From the NCBI RefSeq assembly GCF_003315205.1, contig NZ_QNRR01000001.1, positions 992,001-1,056,000 of the forward strand: a stretch of DNA of 64,000 nt, in the 5' to 3' direction. Shown piece after piece: positions 7,612 to 15,703 of the stretch (position 1 is the stretch's first letter; each line of letters begins with the position of its first letter). Both the position numbers and the translations under genes were made by a program. The notes below the pieces were generated by a model. That model had not been told where the DNA came from. It saw only the letters and a list, made by a program, of their open reading frames with translations, and did not search any database. This DNA comes from Roseimicrobium gellanilyticum. GTDB lineage: Bacteria; Verrucomicrobiota; Verrucomicrobiia; Verrucomicrobiales; Verrucomicrobiaceae.

Positions 7612-8910
7612 TCAGCGGACTTCGGGGCCGCCCCAGTTGAAGCCGAATTGAGCCCAGACGCTGTGCTCGTCCCCGAAGTCACTGGAGTGGTCATAGTTGT
7701 ACTGGGTGCGCAGGTAGAGGGTGCGCTGGGGATTGATGTAGTAGGTGACGGAGGGACTCACGCGGAAACGCTCATCCAGCCCGGCGTCAGCGACACCCTC
7801 GACATATTCACTGCGGAGGCCGAACTCCAGGCCGTTGTCGAGGCCATAGGCAAGGGCGCTGTAGATGCCAAACTCGGTGAAGCTGCCGGACTCGGTGTGG
7901 TGTTCTTCTTCATGCTCGTGCTCCTCATGCTCGGCATGGTCATGATGTTCCTCTTCGTGCTCTTCCTCATGCTCGTGATGGTGCTCGGCGCTGGCATCGA
8001 AATGACGCAACAGACCTTCCGTGCGCCAGCGGAAGTAGCTTCCACCGGCCTCGTATCCATTCTCGCGCCACTGGTACTCGACATGCAGGCCGTACACCTG
8101 GGAGGTCTTGGAGAATTCATTGTCTCCCCACGCGCCGCTCGCGCCAAAGCGGAACTGGTGGAAGTCGTTGTAGTCCCAGTTGTTTGTCCAGTTCGCTACC
8201 ACCACGGTGTCATTGAAGAGGGCGCCTTCTGCTTCGAAGGAGGTTTCCTCGTGTTCGTGACCTTCATGGTGGTGTTCATGCTCGGGTACCACGCCCACGC
8301 TCACGCTGATGAGGGAGGTCCAGCTCACCGGCAGCGTCCAGGTGACTTCGCCGCCGATGGTGTAGAGACCGTCATCTCCGAGGAAGCGACCGTTCACCAG
8401 ATTGTTGTCCACAAAGTCCCACCCATGGGTGTGTGTCTGGTTGTGAAAACCGAAGCGATTGAGATACCGGCCACCGCGGACTTCGAAGCCGCCGGGGATG
8501 TTCTTGATTTTGCCGAACCACTCTTCGAACTCGCCATCCCAGTCATGGGTGAGCGCGTCTTGGAAGAGGTGGTAGGTGCCGTAGGCTTCGAACCACTCGG
8601 TGGGACGCAGCGAGGCGCCGAATTCAAAACCCTGGATGGTCCAGCCATCGCTCACCGGGTCGTGGTGCCCAGCGCCGAAATGCTCGACGTCATCCGCAGT
8701 GGTGCCGCCATAGACGCTCTGGAAGTGGAGGTGTGGGAAAAGGACACCGCCGAGGCTGACGTTTTCACCGGTGAGCCAGTTGGGCTCGGGAGCATGAGCG
8801 CGGCCCTCAGAGGCAGCCGGGAGCGCCGTGCCTGCATAGACAGAGGGAATGAGGCATACTGAGCAAGCAGCCGCGGTGAAGGAAGAAAGGATGCAGGGAG
8901 AAAGTTTCAT
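7612..8910 (-). CDS. His/Glu-rich outer-membrane beta-barrel of the metal operon
   Basis: Four hundred and thirty-two residues from ATG 8910, chosen over upstream in-frame codons because a signal peptide begins there. The body alternates aromatic and polar residues in amphipathic strands and ends ...WAQFGFNWGGPEVR, close to but not exactly the usual terminal-aromatic barrel ending. No TonB-plug domain is visible, so it is porin-like. Two predicted loops are extremely rich in His and Glu: about residues 208-222 (EHEHHHEGHEHEE) and about 306-340, where 13 of 32 residues are His. These probably bind zinc or similar metals at the surface. It is the first gene of the leftward operon and faces the three-dyad region. 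I infer passage or capture of zinc across the outer membrane; the family itself is not one I can name. Confidence 0.8.
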   Translation of the reverse strand: MKLSPCILSSFTAAACSVCLIPSVYAGTALPAASEGRAHAPEPNWLTGENVSLGGVLFPHLHFQSVYGGTTADDVEHFGAGHHDPVSDGWTIQGFEFGASLRPTEWFEAYGTYHLFQDALTHDWDGEFEEWFGKIKNIPGGFEVRGGRYLNRFGFHNQTHTHGWDFVDNNLVNGRFLGDDGLYTIGGEVTWTLPVSWTSLISVSVGVVPEHEHHHEGHEHEETSFEAEGALFNDTVVVANWTNNWDYNDFHQFRFGASGAWGDNEFSKTSQVYGLHVEYQWRENGYEAGGSYFRWRTEGLLRHFDASAEHHHEHEEEHEEEHHDHAEHEEHEHEEEHHTESGSFTEFGIYSALAYGLDNGLEFGLRSEYVEGVADAGLDERFRVSPSVTYYINPQRTLYLRTQYNYDHSSDFGDEHSVWAQFGFNWGGPEVR

Positions 8911-8994
8911 GCAACGTGACGAGAGGAAATTGATGTAGGTGCCTGAGGGAGTGATGTCATCAAATGTAAGAGTGGTGCATTCGTCGTCCACTTA

Positions 8995-9017
8995 CTTTTG
9001 CAAAAATGTTGCGTTAA
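8995..9017. promoter_or_regulatory. Operator-like dyad 1 of the metal island
   Basis: The first of three related 23-bp sites between the divergent metal operons. Right half TTGCGTTAA is identical to the consensus; the left half CTTTTGCAA keeps 5 of 9 positions. A 5-bp spacer separates the halves. It lies about 85 bp upstream of the barrel gene start and so could control the leftward promoter. Confidence 0.65.
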
Positions 9018-9068
9018 TTTTGATTTAAGAGGTGCGCGGGATTGTTCAGGATGCTTGAAAAAACTCCG

Positions 9069-9091
9069 TTAACGCAAAAAACTTGCATTAA
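9069..9091. promoter_or_regulatory. Operator-like dyad 2 of the metal island (best copy)
   Basis: TTAACGCAA-N5-TTGCATTAA is an inverted repeat with one mismatch in 9-bp arms. It ends 3 bp before TTGACG (9095-9100), a possible -35 element for the rightward operon. A Fur-family regulator such as Zur is the natural candidate by context, but the motif itself does not prove which protein binds. Confidence 0.75.
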
Positions 9092-9126
9092 ATGTTGACG
9101 AGACGGTTCGCTGTTCTAAAGCTCGG

Positions 9127-9149
9127 CAAATGCAAAACAGTTGCGTTAA
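9127..9149. promoter_or_regulatory. Operator-like dyad 3, overlapping the pseudopilin start codon
   Basis: CAAATGCAA-N5-TTGCGTTAA. The right half is perfect and the left keeps 6 of 9 positions. The ATG at 9130 lies inside the site, so bound repressor would cover the start of the rightward reading frame; the transcript may be leaderless or very short-leadered. Confidence 0.65.
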
Positions 9150-9852
9150 TGCACGGGCATTCTCCCTTCTCGAGTTACTGGTAGCGCTTACGGTGTGTGC
9201 TGTAGTCGCGACGCTAGTGTTCGTCATCGGCAAGGAGATGGTGACGAAAGCGCGTCAGGCCAAGTGTGCGTCCAACTTGCGCCAGATCGGCATTGCCCTC
9301 ATTGCCTACACCCAAGACCACCAGGGAGAATTCCCGCTCACGTCGCACAGCCTTGATCCGGCGACTGCTGATCAGGCATGGATTTTTGCGCTGTCTGAAT
9401 ATCTCGGGGACGTGGATGAAGTACGCATCTGTCCCGCGGATCCGAAAGGAAAGGAGCGTTTGCGGGAACATGGCACAAGCTACCTCCTCAATAGCTACCT
9501 GACCGTTCCGCAGATCGGGCCATTCGGAGAGAATCTTGGGGGGTACACGAACATCAACTTCGTGCCTGAGCCGCAGACTACGCCGATAGCATTTCCCATC
9601 AACTTCAAGCGCGGGGTGGGCAGGATGAATGATCACACCCACTCGGACACGTGGGACACCTGGGCTGCGGTGAAAAATGACATCCAGCCTGACGCGTTTT
9701 GCGGGGCATTGAGGGACGAGAACGGTCTCTCGGGCTCAGCCAACTACCTGTTTGTCGATGGTCACGTCGAAAACATACAGGCCGCCGTGGTGCACGGCTG
9801 GATCACCAGCGGGCACAACTTCGCGGACCCGGAATCCAAGCTCGAACCCTGA
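9130..9852 (+). CDS. Pseudopilin-like (prepilin N-terminal) protein in metal operon
   Basis: A 240-residue protein beginning MQNSCVNARA|FSLLELLVALT, a type IV prepilin-like leader with Phe11 at +1 and Glu15 at +5. Position -1 is Ala rather than the usual Gly, which prepilin peptidases sometimes accept. A hydrophobic helix follows, then RQAKCASNLRQIGIALIAYT, the pattern of the large planctomycete/verrucomicrobial family of type II secretion-like proteins. The C-terminal region ends YLFVDGHVENIQ, matching the DG motif of that family. It is first in the rightward operon, 14 bp before the PEP-CTERM gene, and its ATG sits within operator dyad 3. Such proteins are usually scattered and of unknown role; here metal control suggests a surface part in metal acquisition (inference). 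Confidence 0.8.
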   Translation: MQNSCVNARAFSLLELLVALTVCAVVATLVFVIGKEMVTKARQAKCASNLRQIGIALIAYTQDHQGEFPLTSHSLDPATADQAWIFALSEYLGDVDEVRICPADPKGKERLREHGTSYLLNSYLTVPQIGPFGENLGGYTNINFVPEPQTTPIAFPINFKRGVGRMNDHTHSDTWDTWAAVKNDIQPDAFCGALRDENGLSGSANYLFVDGHVENIQAAVVHGWITSGHNFADPESKLEP

Positions 9853-9866
9853 TCCCCACATACACG

Positions 9867-10712
9867 ATGCCGCCACGATTTTTTCCCGCGCGATCACAAT
9901 CCGCCCTTGTCGCCGCCTTTGTGTTTTTGGTCCCCGCCATGGTCCTTTCCCAGGTCACGATTCTCGGCCCCGGGCATATGGACATCGATTTCAATGTGAA
10001 TGCTGGGGGGGAGTGGGCCCTTTCTCTCAGTCACGATGTGCAGGGGGAATTTCCCATGGATACGAACAGCATCCTCTACGGAAGCGGGGCCTTGATGCCC
10101 GACGGCATACGCACGGTGCGACCCTCAGGCAGCCAGTGGAATTTCCTCGGAGTCAGCAGCGGCGAGTCGATCTGGGTTTTTCCTCAAGTGCAGGGAGCTG
10201 CGCCAAATGCAGTGTGGCCTGGATTGAGCACCGAGCAGACGTCCTCATCGATATTGGGCACCTGGGACCCCGAGACGCCCGTCGTTGGATCCGGGAAGTG
10301 GATGGAATTGTCCCTCGTTGGCATGGCCTACTATGGCACGGCAACCGTGCATGAGTTCTCGATGTGGACGACCGGGACCTTCGGCACGCCGAATGTGTGG
10401 ATGTCCACGAAGGACGGCATCTCAGGATTGGATGCTTTTCCCATGCTGCCAGGCGGCCATTCTCACATGAACTGGGGCTTCACCAGTGAAGGGGTCTACG
10501 ATCTGACCTTCCAACTCCGCACGTATCTTGCCAATGGCGCTCTTGCAGAGAGCGATCCTGTGACGGTGCGCTTTGGCATCAATGCCATTGCAGTCCCCGA
10601 GCCGGGGACGATCGCCCTCCTGGTCATGGGAGGGGTGCTGACAATCTTGCGGCGTGAAAGGTCCGTCGCCGCGCGAAATCTGAAACTTTCAGGACCTCAA
10701 AGAACATCATGA
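9867..10712 (+). CDS. PEP-CTERM surface protein resembling choice-of-anchor M / P_ac_wall_RPT proteins
   Basis: Two hundred and eighty-one residues from ATG 9867 (the open frame extends upstream, but a signal peptide starts here: [17 protein letters not shown]). The C-terminus has the exosortase sorting signal: VPEP at 243-246, a hydrophobic segment, then LRRER. The mature domain begins [19 protein letters not shown] and contains [20 protein letters not shown] (196-215). In my reading these match the choice-of-anchor M domain and the actinobacterial repeat (TIGR03769), known for occurring beside metal ABC transporters. Conserved histidines (37, 56, 162, 198, 200) could bind metal. The gene overlaps the COG0523 gene by 4 bp (ATGA). 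An outer-surface metal receptor is the inferred role. The family assignment is from memory of motifs and needs a profile search. Confidence 0.72.
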   Translation: MPPRFFPARSQSALVAAFVFLVPAMVLSQVTILGPGHMDIDFNVNAGGEWALSLSHDVQGEFPMDTNSILYGSGALMPDGIRTVRPSGSQWNFLGVSSGESIWVFPQVQGAAPNAVWPGLSTEQTSSSILGTWDPETPVVGSGKWMELSLVGMAYYGTATVHEFSMWTTGTFGTPNVWMSTKDGISGLDAFPMLPGGHSHMNWGFTSEGVYDLTFQLRTYLANGALAESDPVTVRFGINAIAVPEPGTIALLVMGGVLTILRRERSVAARNLKLSGPQRTS

Positions 10713-11914
10713 GCAACGTGCTGCCCGTAACAGTGCTGTCTGGATTCCTTGGAGCCGGTAAAACCACCCTGCTGAATCACATCCTGAACAATCGAGAGAA
10801 TCGTCGTGTGGCGGTGATCGTGAATGATATGTCGGAGGTCAACGTGGATGCCGCACTGGTGAAGAGTGGGAATGCCGGCTTCGCCCGCGCGGAGGAGAAA
10901 ATGGTGGAGATGTCCAACGGCTGCATTTGCTGCACGCTCCGTGAAGACTTGCTCATCGAAGTCGGGAAACTTGCTCGCGAGGGACGCTTTGACCATCTTG
11001 TAATCGAGAGTACAGGCGTCTCCGAACCCATGCCTGTGGCGGAGACATTCTCCTTTCGTGATGAAGCGGGGCAATGCCTCAATGACCTCGCACGACTGGA
11101 CACCATGGTGACGGTGGTGGACGCGAAAAACTTCCTGCGTGACTTCCACAGCGCGCAACGCCTCAAGGAACGGAAGCTGGCCGTGGGCAAGGAGGATGAG
11201 CGGAACGTGGTGGACCTCCTGGTGGATCAGATTGAGTTCGCCAATGTGATTCTCATCAACAAGGCAGACACTGTCGATGCTGATGAAATGCGGGAGGTAC
11301 GTGCCCTCATAGGTGCGGTGAATGCGAAAGCACGTGTCTGGGAGACAACGCACGGAGAGGTGCCACTGGGCGCCGTGATGGGCACCGGACTCTACTCCGA
11401 GAGTGAGGCTGAGCAGAGCGAGGGATGGCTGGACAGCCTGACGGAGCACACGCCGGAAACCATCGAATACGGCATCAGCAGTTTTGTCTACCGGGCCAGG
11501 AGACCGTTTCATCCCCGGCGCTTCAGCGAGTGGTGCCGGGACCATTGGGCAGGTGTGCTCCGGGCGAAGGGCATGTTCTGGCTGGCGTCACGCATGGACT
11601 TTGCCGGCCTGGTTCAGCAGGCCGGTGTCTTGCGCACTACCAGTTGCATGGGCATCTGGTGGGCTGCGGTGCACCGCGAGGACTGGCCTCAGTCTGCAGA
11701 AGCGCAAAAGGATATCCTGTCGCACTGGGAATCGCCTTGGGGCGATCGGCGGCAGGAGATCGTGGTCATTGGCAAGGACATGGATGAAGCTGCCTTGAGA
11801 AAGGAGTTCGACGCCTGCCTCTTGACGGAGGCAGAGATGCAAAAAGGTCCGAATGGATGGAGTCGTCTGGCGGACCCTTTTCCGAAGTGGCGCGAGGATC
11901 CCGCGGAGGAATGA
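10709..11914 (+). CDS. COG0523 (CobW/ZigA-type) GTP-binding metallochaperone
   Basis: A 401-residue cytosolic G3E-family GTPase. The Walker A motif GFLGAGKT is at 12-19, and the family metal motif C-x-C-C is CICC at 72-75. ESTGVSEP follows as the switch region, and INKAD supplies the guanine-specificity motif. The C-terminal domain contains the segment FHPRRFSEW, as in ZigA/YciC-like zinc chaperones, which are typically made during zinc starvation and pass zinc to client enzymes. The start codon overlaps the PEP-CTERM stop (ATGA), so translation is coupled. Its place downstream of the dyads is the main reason to read the island as zinc-related. Cobalt or iron specificity cannot be excluded from sequence alone. 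Confidence 0.92.
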   Translation: MSNVLPVTVLSGFLGAGKTTLLNHILNNRENRRVAVIVNDMSEVNVDAALVKSGNAGFARAEEKMVEMSNGCICCTLREDLLIEVGKLAREGRFDHLVIESTGVSEPMPVAETFSFRDEAGQCLNDLARLDTMVTVVDAKNFLRDFHSAQRLKERKLAVGKEDERNVVDLLVDQIEFANVILINKADTVDADEMREVRALIGAVNAKARVWETTHGEVPLGAVMGTGLYSESEAEQSEGWLDSLTEHTPETIEYGISSFVYRARRPFHPRRFSEWCRDHWAGVLRAKGMFWLASRMDFAGLVQQAGVLRTTSCMGIWWAAVHREDWPQSAEAQKDILSHWESPWGDRRQEIVVIGKDMDEAALRKEFDACLLTEAEMQKGPNGWSRLADPFPKWREDPAEE

Positions 11915-11934
11915 TGGCAGTGTCGAAGGTCACT

Positions 11935-11960
11935 GTCCGGCGGGCTTTTCCACGCCGGAC
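11935..11960. terminator. Hairpin between convergent COG0523 and pstB genes
   Basis: GTCCGGCG and CGCCGGAC pair in an 8-bp stem around a 10-base loop, 20 bp after the COG0523 stop and 47 bp from the end of pstB. There is no clear T-tract on either strand, so a bidirectional terminator is likely but weakly supported. Confidence 0.4.
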
Positions 11961-12007
11961 GTGATCGGCTCTTCAGGTCTTTCGGTATTGCCGCTGTAGT
12001 TCGGGGG

Positions 12008-12772
12008 CTACTGGCAACACAGGAAGTCTTCGAGCTCACTCACGCTGGTGTTGCCGAGGACGTTTTCGGCGGTGCCGGTGCAAAGCACCTGGCCTACGCC
12101 GTCGCGCACGCCGACGAAGGCGAGTTCATCGGCGACTTTGCGGGCCTGGCGGAGGTTGTGAGTCACGACCACCAGAGTGTGATGTTCCTTGAGACGAAGC
12201 ATCAGTTCCTCAATCGCCTCGGTGCTCTTGGGATCGAGGGCACTGGTGGGCTCGTCCATGAGGACGACTTCCGGCTTGCTCGCGAGGGTGCGGGCGAGGC
12301 AGAGGCGCTGCTGCTGGCCTACGGAGAGGCGAAGCGCAGGCTGCTTGAGGCGGTCCTTCACCTCATTCCACAGGGCGGCTTCACGCAGGGCTCGCTCGGC
12401 GGCTTCGGGCCACTCGCGGCGGGGAATCTCGCCGAGGTGCTTCACACCGAAGATGACGTTTTGGTAGATGCTCTTCGGGAAGACCACAGGCTGCTGGAAG
12501 AGAATGCCGATGCGCGCGCGCAAGGCATCTGGATCCGTGCCGCTGCCATACACGGGCTTGCCGTGGAAAAGAACCTGGCCTGTGACGCGGAGATTTGGGG
12601 TGAGCTCGACGAGACGATTGATGGACTTGAGCAGGGTGCTCTTTCCTGCGCCAGAAGGACCGATGAATCCAAAGACCTTCTTCTCGGGTATGGACAGGTT
12701 GGCCTCGCGCACCAGCGTGCGTGTGCCCGCGGTGACGGTGAGCTTTTGGGTCTGCAGGATGGGTTCAGCCAT
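12008..12772 (-). CDS. pstB: Phosphate ABC transporter ATP-binding protein
   Basis: A 254-residue cytoplasmic ATPase that energises phosphate import. Walker A GPSGAGKS is at 38-45, and SINRLVELTP just after it is a PstB-type feature. LMDEPTSALDP is Walker B with the D-loop. The signature reads LSVGQQQR instead of LSGGQQQR, a Gly to Val change in a normally invariant motif. This is odd, although LSVGQ does occur in some transporters. It overlaps pstA by 8 bp (12765-12772) and is last in the pstSCAB order. No phoU or two-component genes are in the window. Confidence 0.9.
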   Translation of the reverse strand: MAEPILQTQKLTVTAGTRTLVREANLSIPEKKVFGFIGPSGAGKSTLLKSINRLVELTPNLRVTGQVLFHGKPVYGSGTDPDALRARIGILFQQPVVFPKSIYQNVIFGVKHLGEIPRREWPEAAERALREAALWNEVKDRLKQPALRLSVGQQQRLCLARTLASKPEVVLMDEPTSALDPKSTEAIEELMLRLKEHHTLVVVTHNLRQARKVADELAFVGVRDGVGQVLCTGTAENVLGNTSVSELEDFLCCQ

Positions 12773-13619
12773 GATGCGCTTCTTCGTGAATCTTCAGGCG
12801 GGCGGGCAGGGCGATGAGGCTCAAGGTGAATACCAGGCCGAGCATCACCAGGGCGGTACCCCAGATTTTTTCTGCCACACCGGGGTCGAAGGAGTCCTGC
12901 ACCAGAATGAAGATGTGATAGGGAAGGCTGAGCACGGGGCTTTCCTTGATGCCCTTTGGGAATGATGCGCCGGCGAAGATGGTCGCCGTGAACATGATCG
13001 GAGCGATCTCACCCGCGATGCGCGCCAGGCCCAGCAGTGAACCGGTGATGATGCCGCTCAGCGTCTGCGGCAGGATGACGGACCAGATGATCTGCGACTG
13101 GCGCATGCCCAGGCCGGAGGCAGCTTCCACATATTTGCTGGGCAAAGTGGCCATGCGCTCCATGAGGGCCACCGTAACTGTCGGCAGCATGATGATGGCC
13201 AGCAGAAGACCACCGCTGAGCCACGACTTGCCCCAGCCGAAGTAGTTCACAAACACGATGAAGCCGAAGATGCCGCACACGATGGAAGGCATGCCGTTGA
13301 GCACGTACAGCATGGTTTCCAGCGCGCGTTTGCGTTTGCCATCGCGGAGATAGACACCGTGCAGAAGAGCCAGTGAAACTGCCACGGGCAAGGTGGCAAC
13401 AAGGGCGGTCAGCAGCAGAATGCCGGTGCCGATGATGTTGAAGAAGATGCCACCGCTGGCGCCGACGAGTTTGATCTGCTCCGTGAAGAAGTTCCACGAG
13501 ATGGCGGGCAATCCGCGACGAGCGATAGCCCACACGAGCCAACCAAGAATGCCGCATGCCAGCAACGCGCACAGCGCGGTGATTCCACGGAAGAGATGAT
13601 GCACCAGCTTACGACGCAT
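12765..13619 (-). CDS. pstA: Phosphate ABC transporter permease PstA
   Basis: A 284-residue inner-membrane protein with about six hydrophobic segments. The permease (EAA-like) region MERMATLPSKYVEAASGLGM and the segment ARIAGEIAPIMFTA are typical of PstA, which pairs with PstC to form the phosphate channel. Length is normal. It overlaps both neighbours (8 bp with pstB, 11 bp with pstC), so the three are one translationally coupled unit. PstA rather than PstC is assigned from the conserved GEIAPIMFTA segment and the gene order. Confidence 0.9.
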   Translation of the reverse strand: MRRKLVHHLFRGITALCALLACGILGWLVWAIARRGLPAISWNFFTEQIKLVGASGGIFFNIIGTGILLLTALVATLPVAVSLALLHGVYLRDGKRKRALETMLYVLNGMPSIVCGIFGFIVFVNYFGWGKSWLSGGLLLAIIMLPTVTVALMERMATLPSKYVEAASGLGMRQSQIIWSVILPQTLSGIITGSLLGLARIAGEIAPIMFTATIFAGASFPKGIKESPVLSLPYHIFILVQDSFDPGVAEKIWGTALVMLGLVFTLSLIALPARLKIHEEAHHG

Positions 13620-14508
13620 GGCGGCTGCGGGAGAAGAATTGGAGGGAGGCGCTGGCGAGCGTGATGCCCGCTACCATGAGCATGAGAATCAAGGCGAGGC
13701 CGCAGATGGCGCCCCAGTGGATGGGATCGCCGTAGGCGATGTTGGTTTCAGAGCTGGCGAGCTTCGTGGTGATGGTCTGGCCGGACTCGATGAGGGGATT
13801 GATGGAGAGTAACTTTTCCGGCCATTGGTTATCCTGGCGCCCCACGACGAGGAACACGGCAATGGCTTCACCCAAGGCGCGGCCGAGGCCGAGCAGCAGC
13901 GCCGCAAGCAATCCGCGGGCGCTCTGTGGCAGGCTGACATGCAGGACCACTTCCGTGGAATTGAGACCCAGGCCCCGTGCTGCGGTGCGTTGCGCGGCCG
14001 GTACGCTGCGTAGAGCGTCATCCGCCAGCGTCATCACGGTGGGGAGGATCATCACGGCGAGCAGCACGGCGCCGGTGAGCAAGGTGTCACCACTGAGCGG
14101 GTCGAAAGGTGTGAGCAGATCGTAGATCCAGTTCCGCAGGAAGAGTACTCCCAGCAGCCCGTAGACCACCGCAGGCACGCCTGCGAGGAGCTCAATGATG
14201 ATCTTCACTGCGAGGCGCAGGCGCGCCGGGAGGAATTCTGATGCAAAGACTGCCGCTCCAATACCCACCGGGCCAGCCAGCAGCAGAGCGGTGAAGGACA
14301 CCAGTACCGTGCCCAGGATCATGGGGGCCGCGCCAAACTCATGTGTGCGCATGAACCACTTGGTTCCCGTCAGAAAGCTCCATCCTTCGTGCTTCCAAAC
14401 CGGGATGCTCTGCACAATGAGAAGCACCAGCATGGCCACCATGATCCCGGCCGCGACGAGCGAGAAAAAGAAGGTCGAAATTTTGGTGAAGCTCCAGCGA
14501 CTGACCAT
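13609..14508 (-). CDS. pstC: Phosphate ABC transporter permease PstC
   Basis: A 299-residue membrane permease with about six spans. It shows GVPAVVYGLLGVLFL and the ALGEAIAVFLVVG segment, both typical of PstC. LADDALRSVPAAQRTAARGLG forms the cytoplasmic coupling loop that contacts PstB. The N-terminal region WSFLTGTKWF matches the large first periplasmic loop of the family. It starts at ATG 14508, 123 bp after pstS and beyond a stem-loop (14551-14584), and overlaps pstA by 11 bp. Confidence 0.9.
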   Translation of the reverse strand: MVSRWSFTKISTFFFSLVAAGIMVAMLVLLIVQSIPVWKHEGWSFLTGTKWFMRTHEFGAAPMILGTVLVSFTALLLAGPVGIGAAVFASEFLPARLRLAVKIIIELLAGVPAVVYGLLGVLFLRNWIYDLLTPFDPLSGDTLLTGAVLLAVMILPTVMTLADDALRSVPAAQRTAARGLGLNSTEVVLHVSLPQSARGLLAALLLGLGRALGEAIAVFLVVGRQDNQWPEKLLSINPLIESGQTITTKLASSETNIAYGDPIHWGAICGLALILMLMVAGITLASASLQFFSRSRHAS

Positions 14509-14550
14509 TTACTGAACTGAAAGTGTGAACGATGCGTATATGCGCAAGAA

Positions 14551-14584
14551 CGCCGCCATCGCAAGTTTCAACGCGATGACGGCG
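14551..14584 (-). terminator. Intercistronic stem-loop between pstS and pstC
   Basis: CGCCGCCATCGC and GCGATGACGGCG pair with one mismatch over 12 bp around a 10-base loop. There is no strong T-tract on the minus strand. As at the metal operon, a hairpin directly after the binding-protein gene would favour high binding-protein mRNA over the membrane subunits. Confidence 0.5.
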
Positions 14585-14631
14585 TGAGATATATCACCGG
14601 ATTGTCCGTAAACGACGGAGAGATGGGCGGG

Positions 14632-15474
14632 CTACTTCAGCTCGGAGAGCTTGAGGTAGCCGTGTTTCTTCACCAAGTCCTGACCGCGGTCGCTGAGCAT
14701 GAAGTCCACGAAGGTCTTCGTGTCACCGGTAGGTTCGCCATTGGTGAGGAGGAAGAGGGGACGGCTCAGGGGGTAGGAGCGGTTGGCAATGTTTTCGTTG
14801 GCAGGGGAGATCTCCTTGCCGTCCTCAGTCTTGATGCTCAGGGCGAAGACCGTCTTGCCATCAGCCCAGGAGGAGGAAAGCTGGCTCAGCGCGCCCTTGG
14901 TGGAGGCCACCTTGTTGCGGGTTTCCTCATTGCCGCCCACTTCAGGGAAGCTCACCTGTGGGGCCTTCTTGGGGCTGCCGTAGACCCAGTGCACAAAGAC
15001 TTCCCAGGTGCCGCGTCCGGGCTCCTTGTTGAAGAAGGCGATGCGCTTGTCCGGACCGCCAATCTGCTTCCAGTTCTTGATCTTGCCTTCGTAGATGTCG
15101 GCCGCCTGCTGCTTGGTGATGGACTTCACGCCACCCTCCCACACGTCTGCGGAGACAATGAGGGCCACGGCATCCTCACCCACCTGGATTTCCTTGAAGG
15201 TCACCTTGGGGAACTTGGCGCGTTCTTCATCACTCACGTGCTTGGAGATCATGCCGATTTGCACCAGGCCTTCCCCCAGCATGGAGATCCCGCCGGCGCT
15301 GCCGCCTTGCGTATCGATCTGGATGTCCATTTTCTTCTCCGAGCGCAGAATCTCGGAAGCCTCAGCGGCGGGAAGATTCACCGTGGTGGAACCATTGATC
15401 TTCAGGGTATCCGCTTGAACCGAGAGGAGGGGGGTTCCGATAAGCGCCAGCAATGCGAAAAGATGGACCTTCAT
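14632..15474 (-). CDS. pstS: Phosphate-binding protein of ABC transporter
   Basis: Two hundred and eighty residues from ATG 15474 (an ATG three codons upstream is also possible). The signal peptide is MKVHLFALLALIGTPLLSVQA. The mature protein starts LKINGSTTVNLPAAEA, the phosphate-binding loop of PstS-like proteins, and continues with the periplasmic binding fold (DTQGGSAGG; FNKEPGRGTWEVF, the second anion-binding segment). It captures phosphate in the periplasm for PstCAB. It faces the divergent porin gene at 15704 across a 229-bp region with A/T-rich palindromes (ATATGCATAT and TTTGCGCAAA near 15510-15540). No convincing Pho box was identified. Confidence 0.9.
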   Translation of the reverse strand: MKVHLFALLALIGTPLLSVQADTLKINGSTTVNLPAAEASEILRSEKKMDIQIDTQGGSAGGISMLGEGLVQIGMISKHVSDEERAKFPKVTFKEIQVGEDAVALIVSADVWEGGVKSITKQQAADIYEGKIKNWKQIGGPDKRIAFFNKEPGRGTWEVFVHWVYGSPKKAPQVSFPEVGGNEETRNKVASTKGALSQLSSSWADGKTVFALSIKTEDGKEISPANENIANRSYPLSRPLFLLTNGEPTGDTKTFVDFMLSDRGQDLVKKHGYLKLSELK

Positions 15475-15703
15475 GCATGGCATCTACGAACGTCGCCACC
15501 CACTGCAAGCAGAAATATGCATATTTGCGCAAATGGGACATTGATCTGCTGGAGCGGCGGTGATTGCATGTGCCGTCGCCGCCGCGAGCAGCCTGACAAG
15601 ATTGCTGCGTTCATCTGCAAGATGGGATCACAGCCTTGAAGGTTTCTCTGCGCATTGGTGGCATTTCGCCGACACACACAACCAACCGACAGATAATCAA
15701 CCT

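Noticed and set aside
7609-8862. Plus-strand open frame of 417 codons opposite the His-rich barrel.
   Set aside because: The minus frame has a signal peptide, barrel pattern and operon context. The plus frame owes its hydrophobic runs to the antisense of His/Glu codons.
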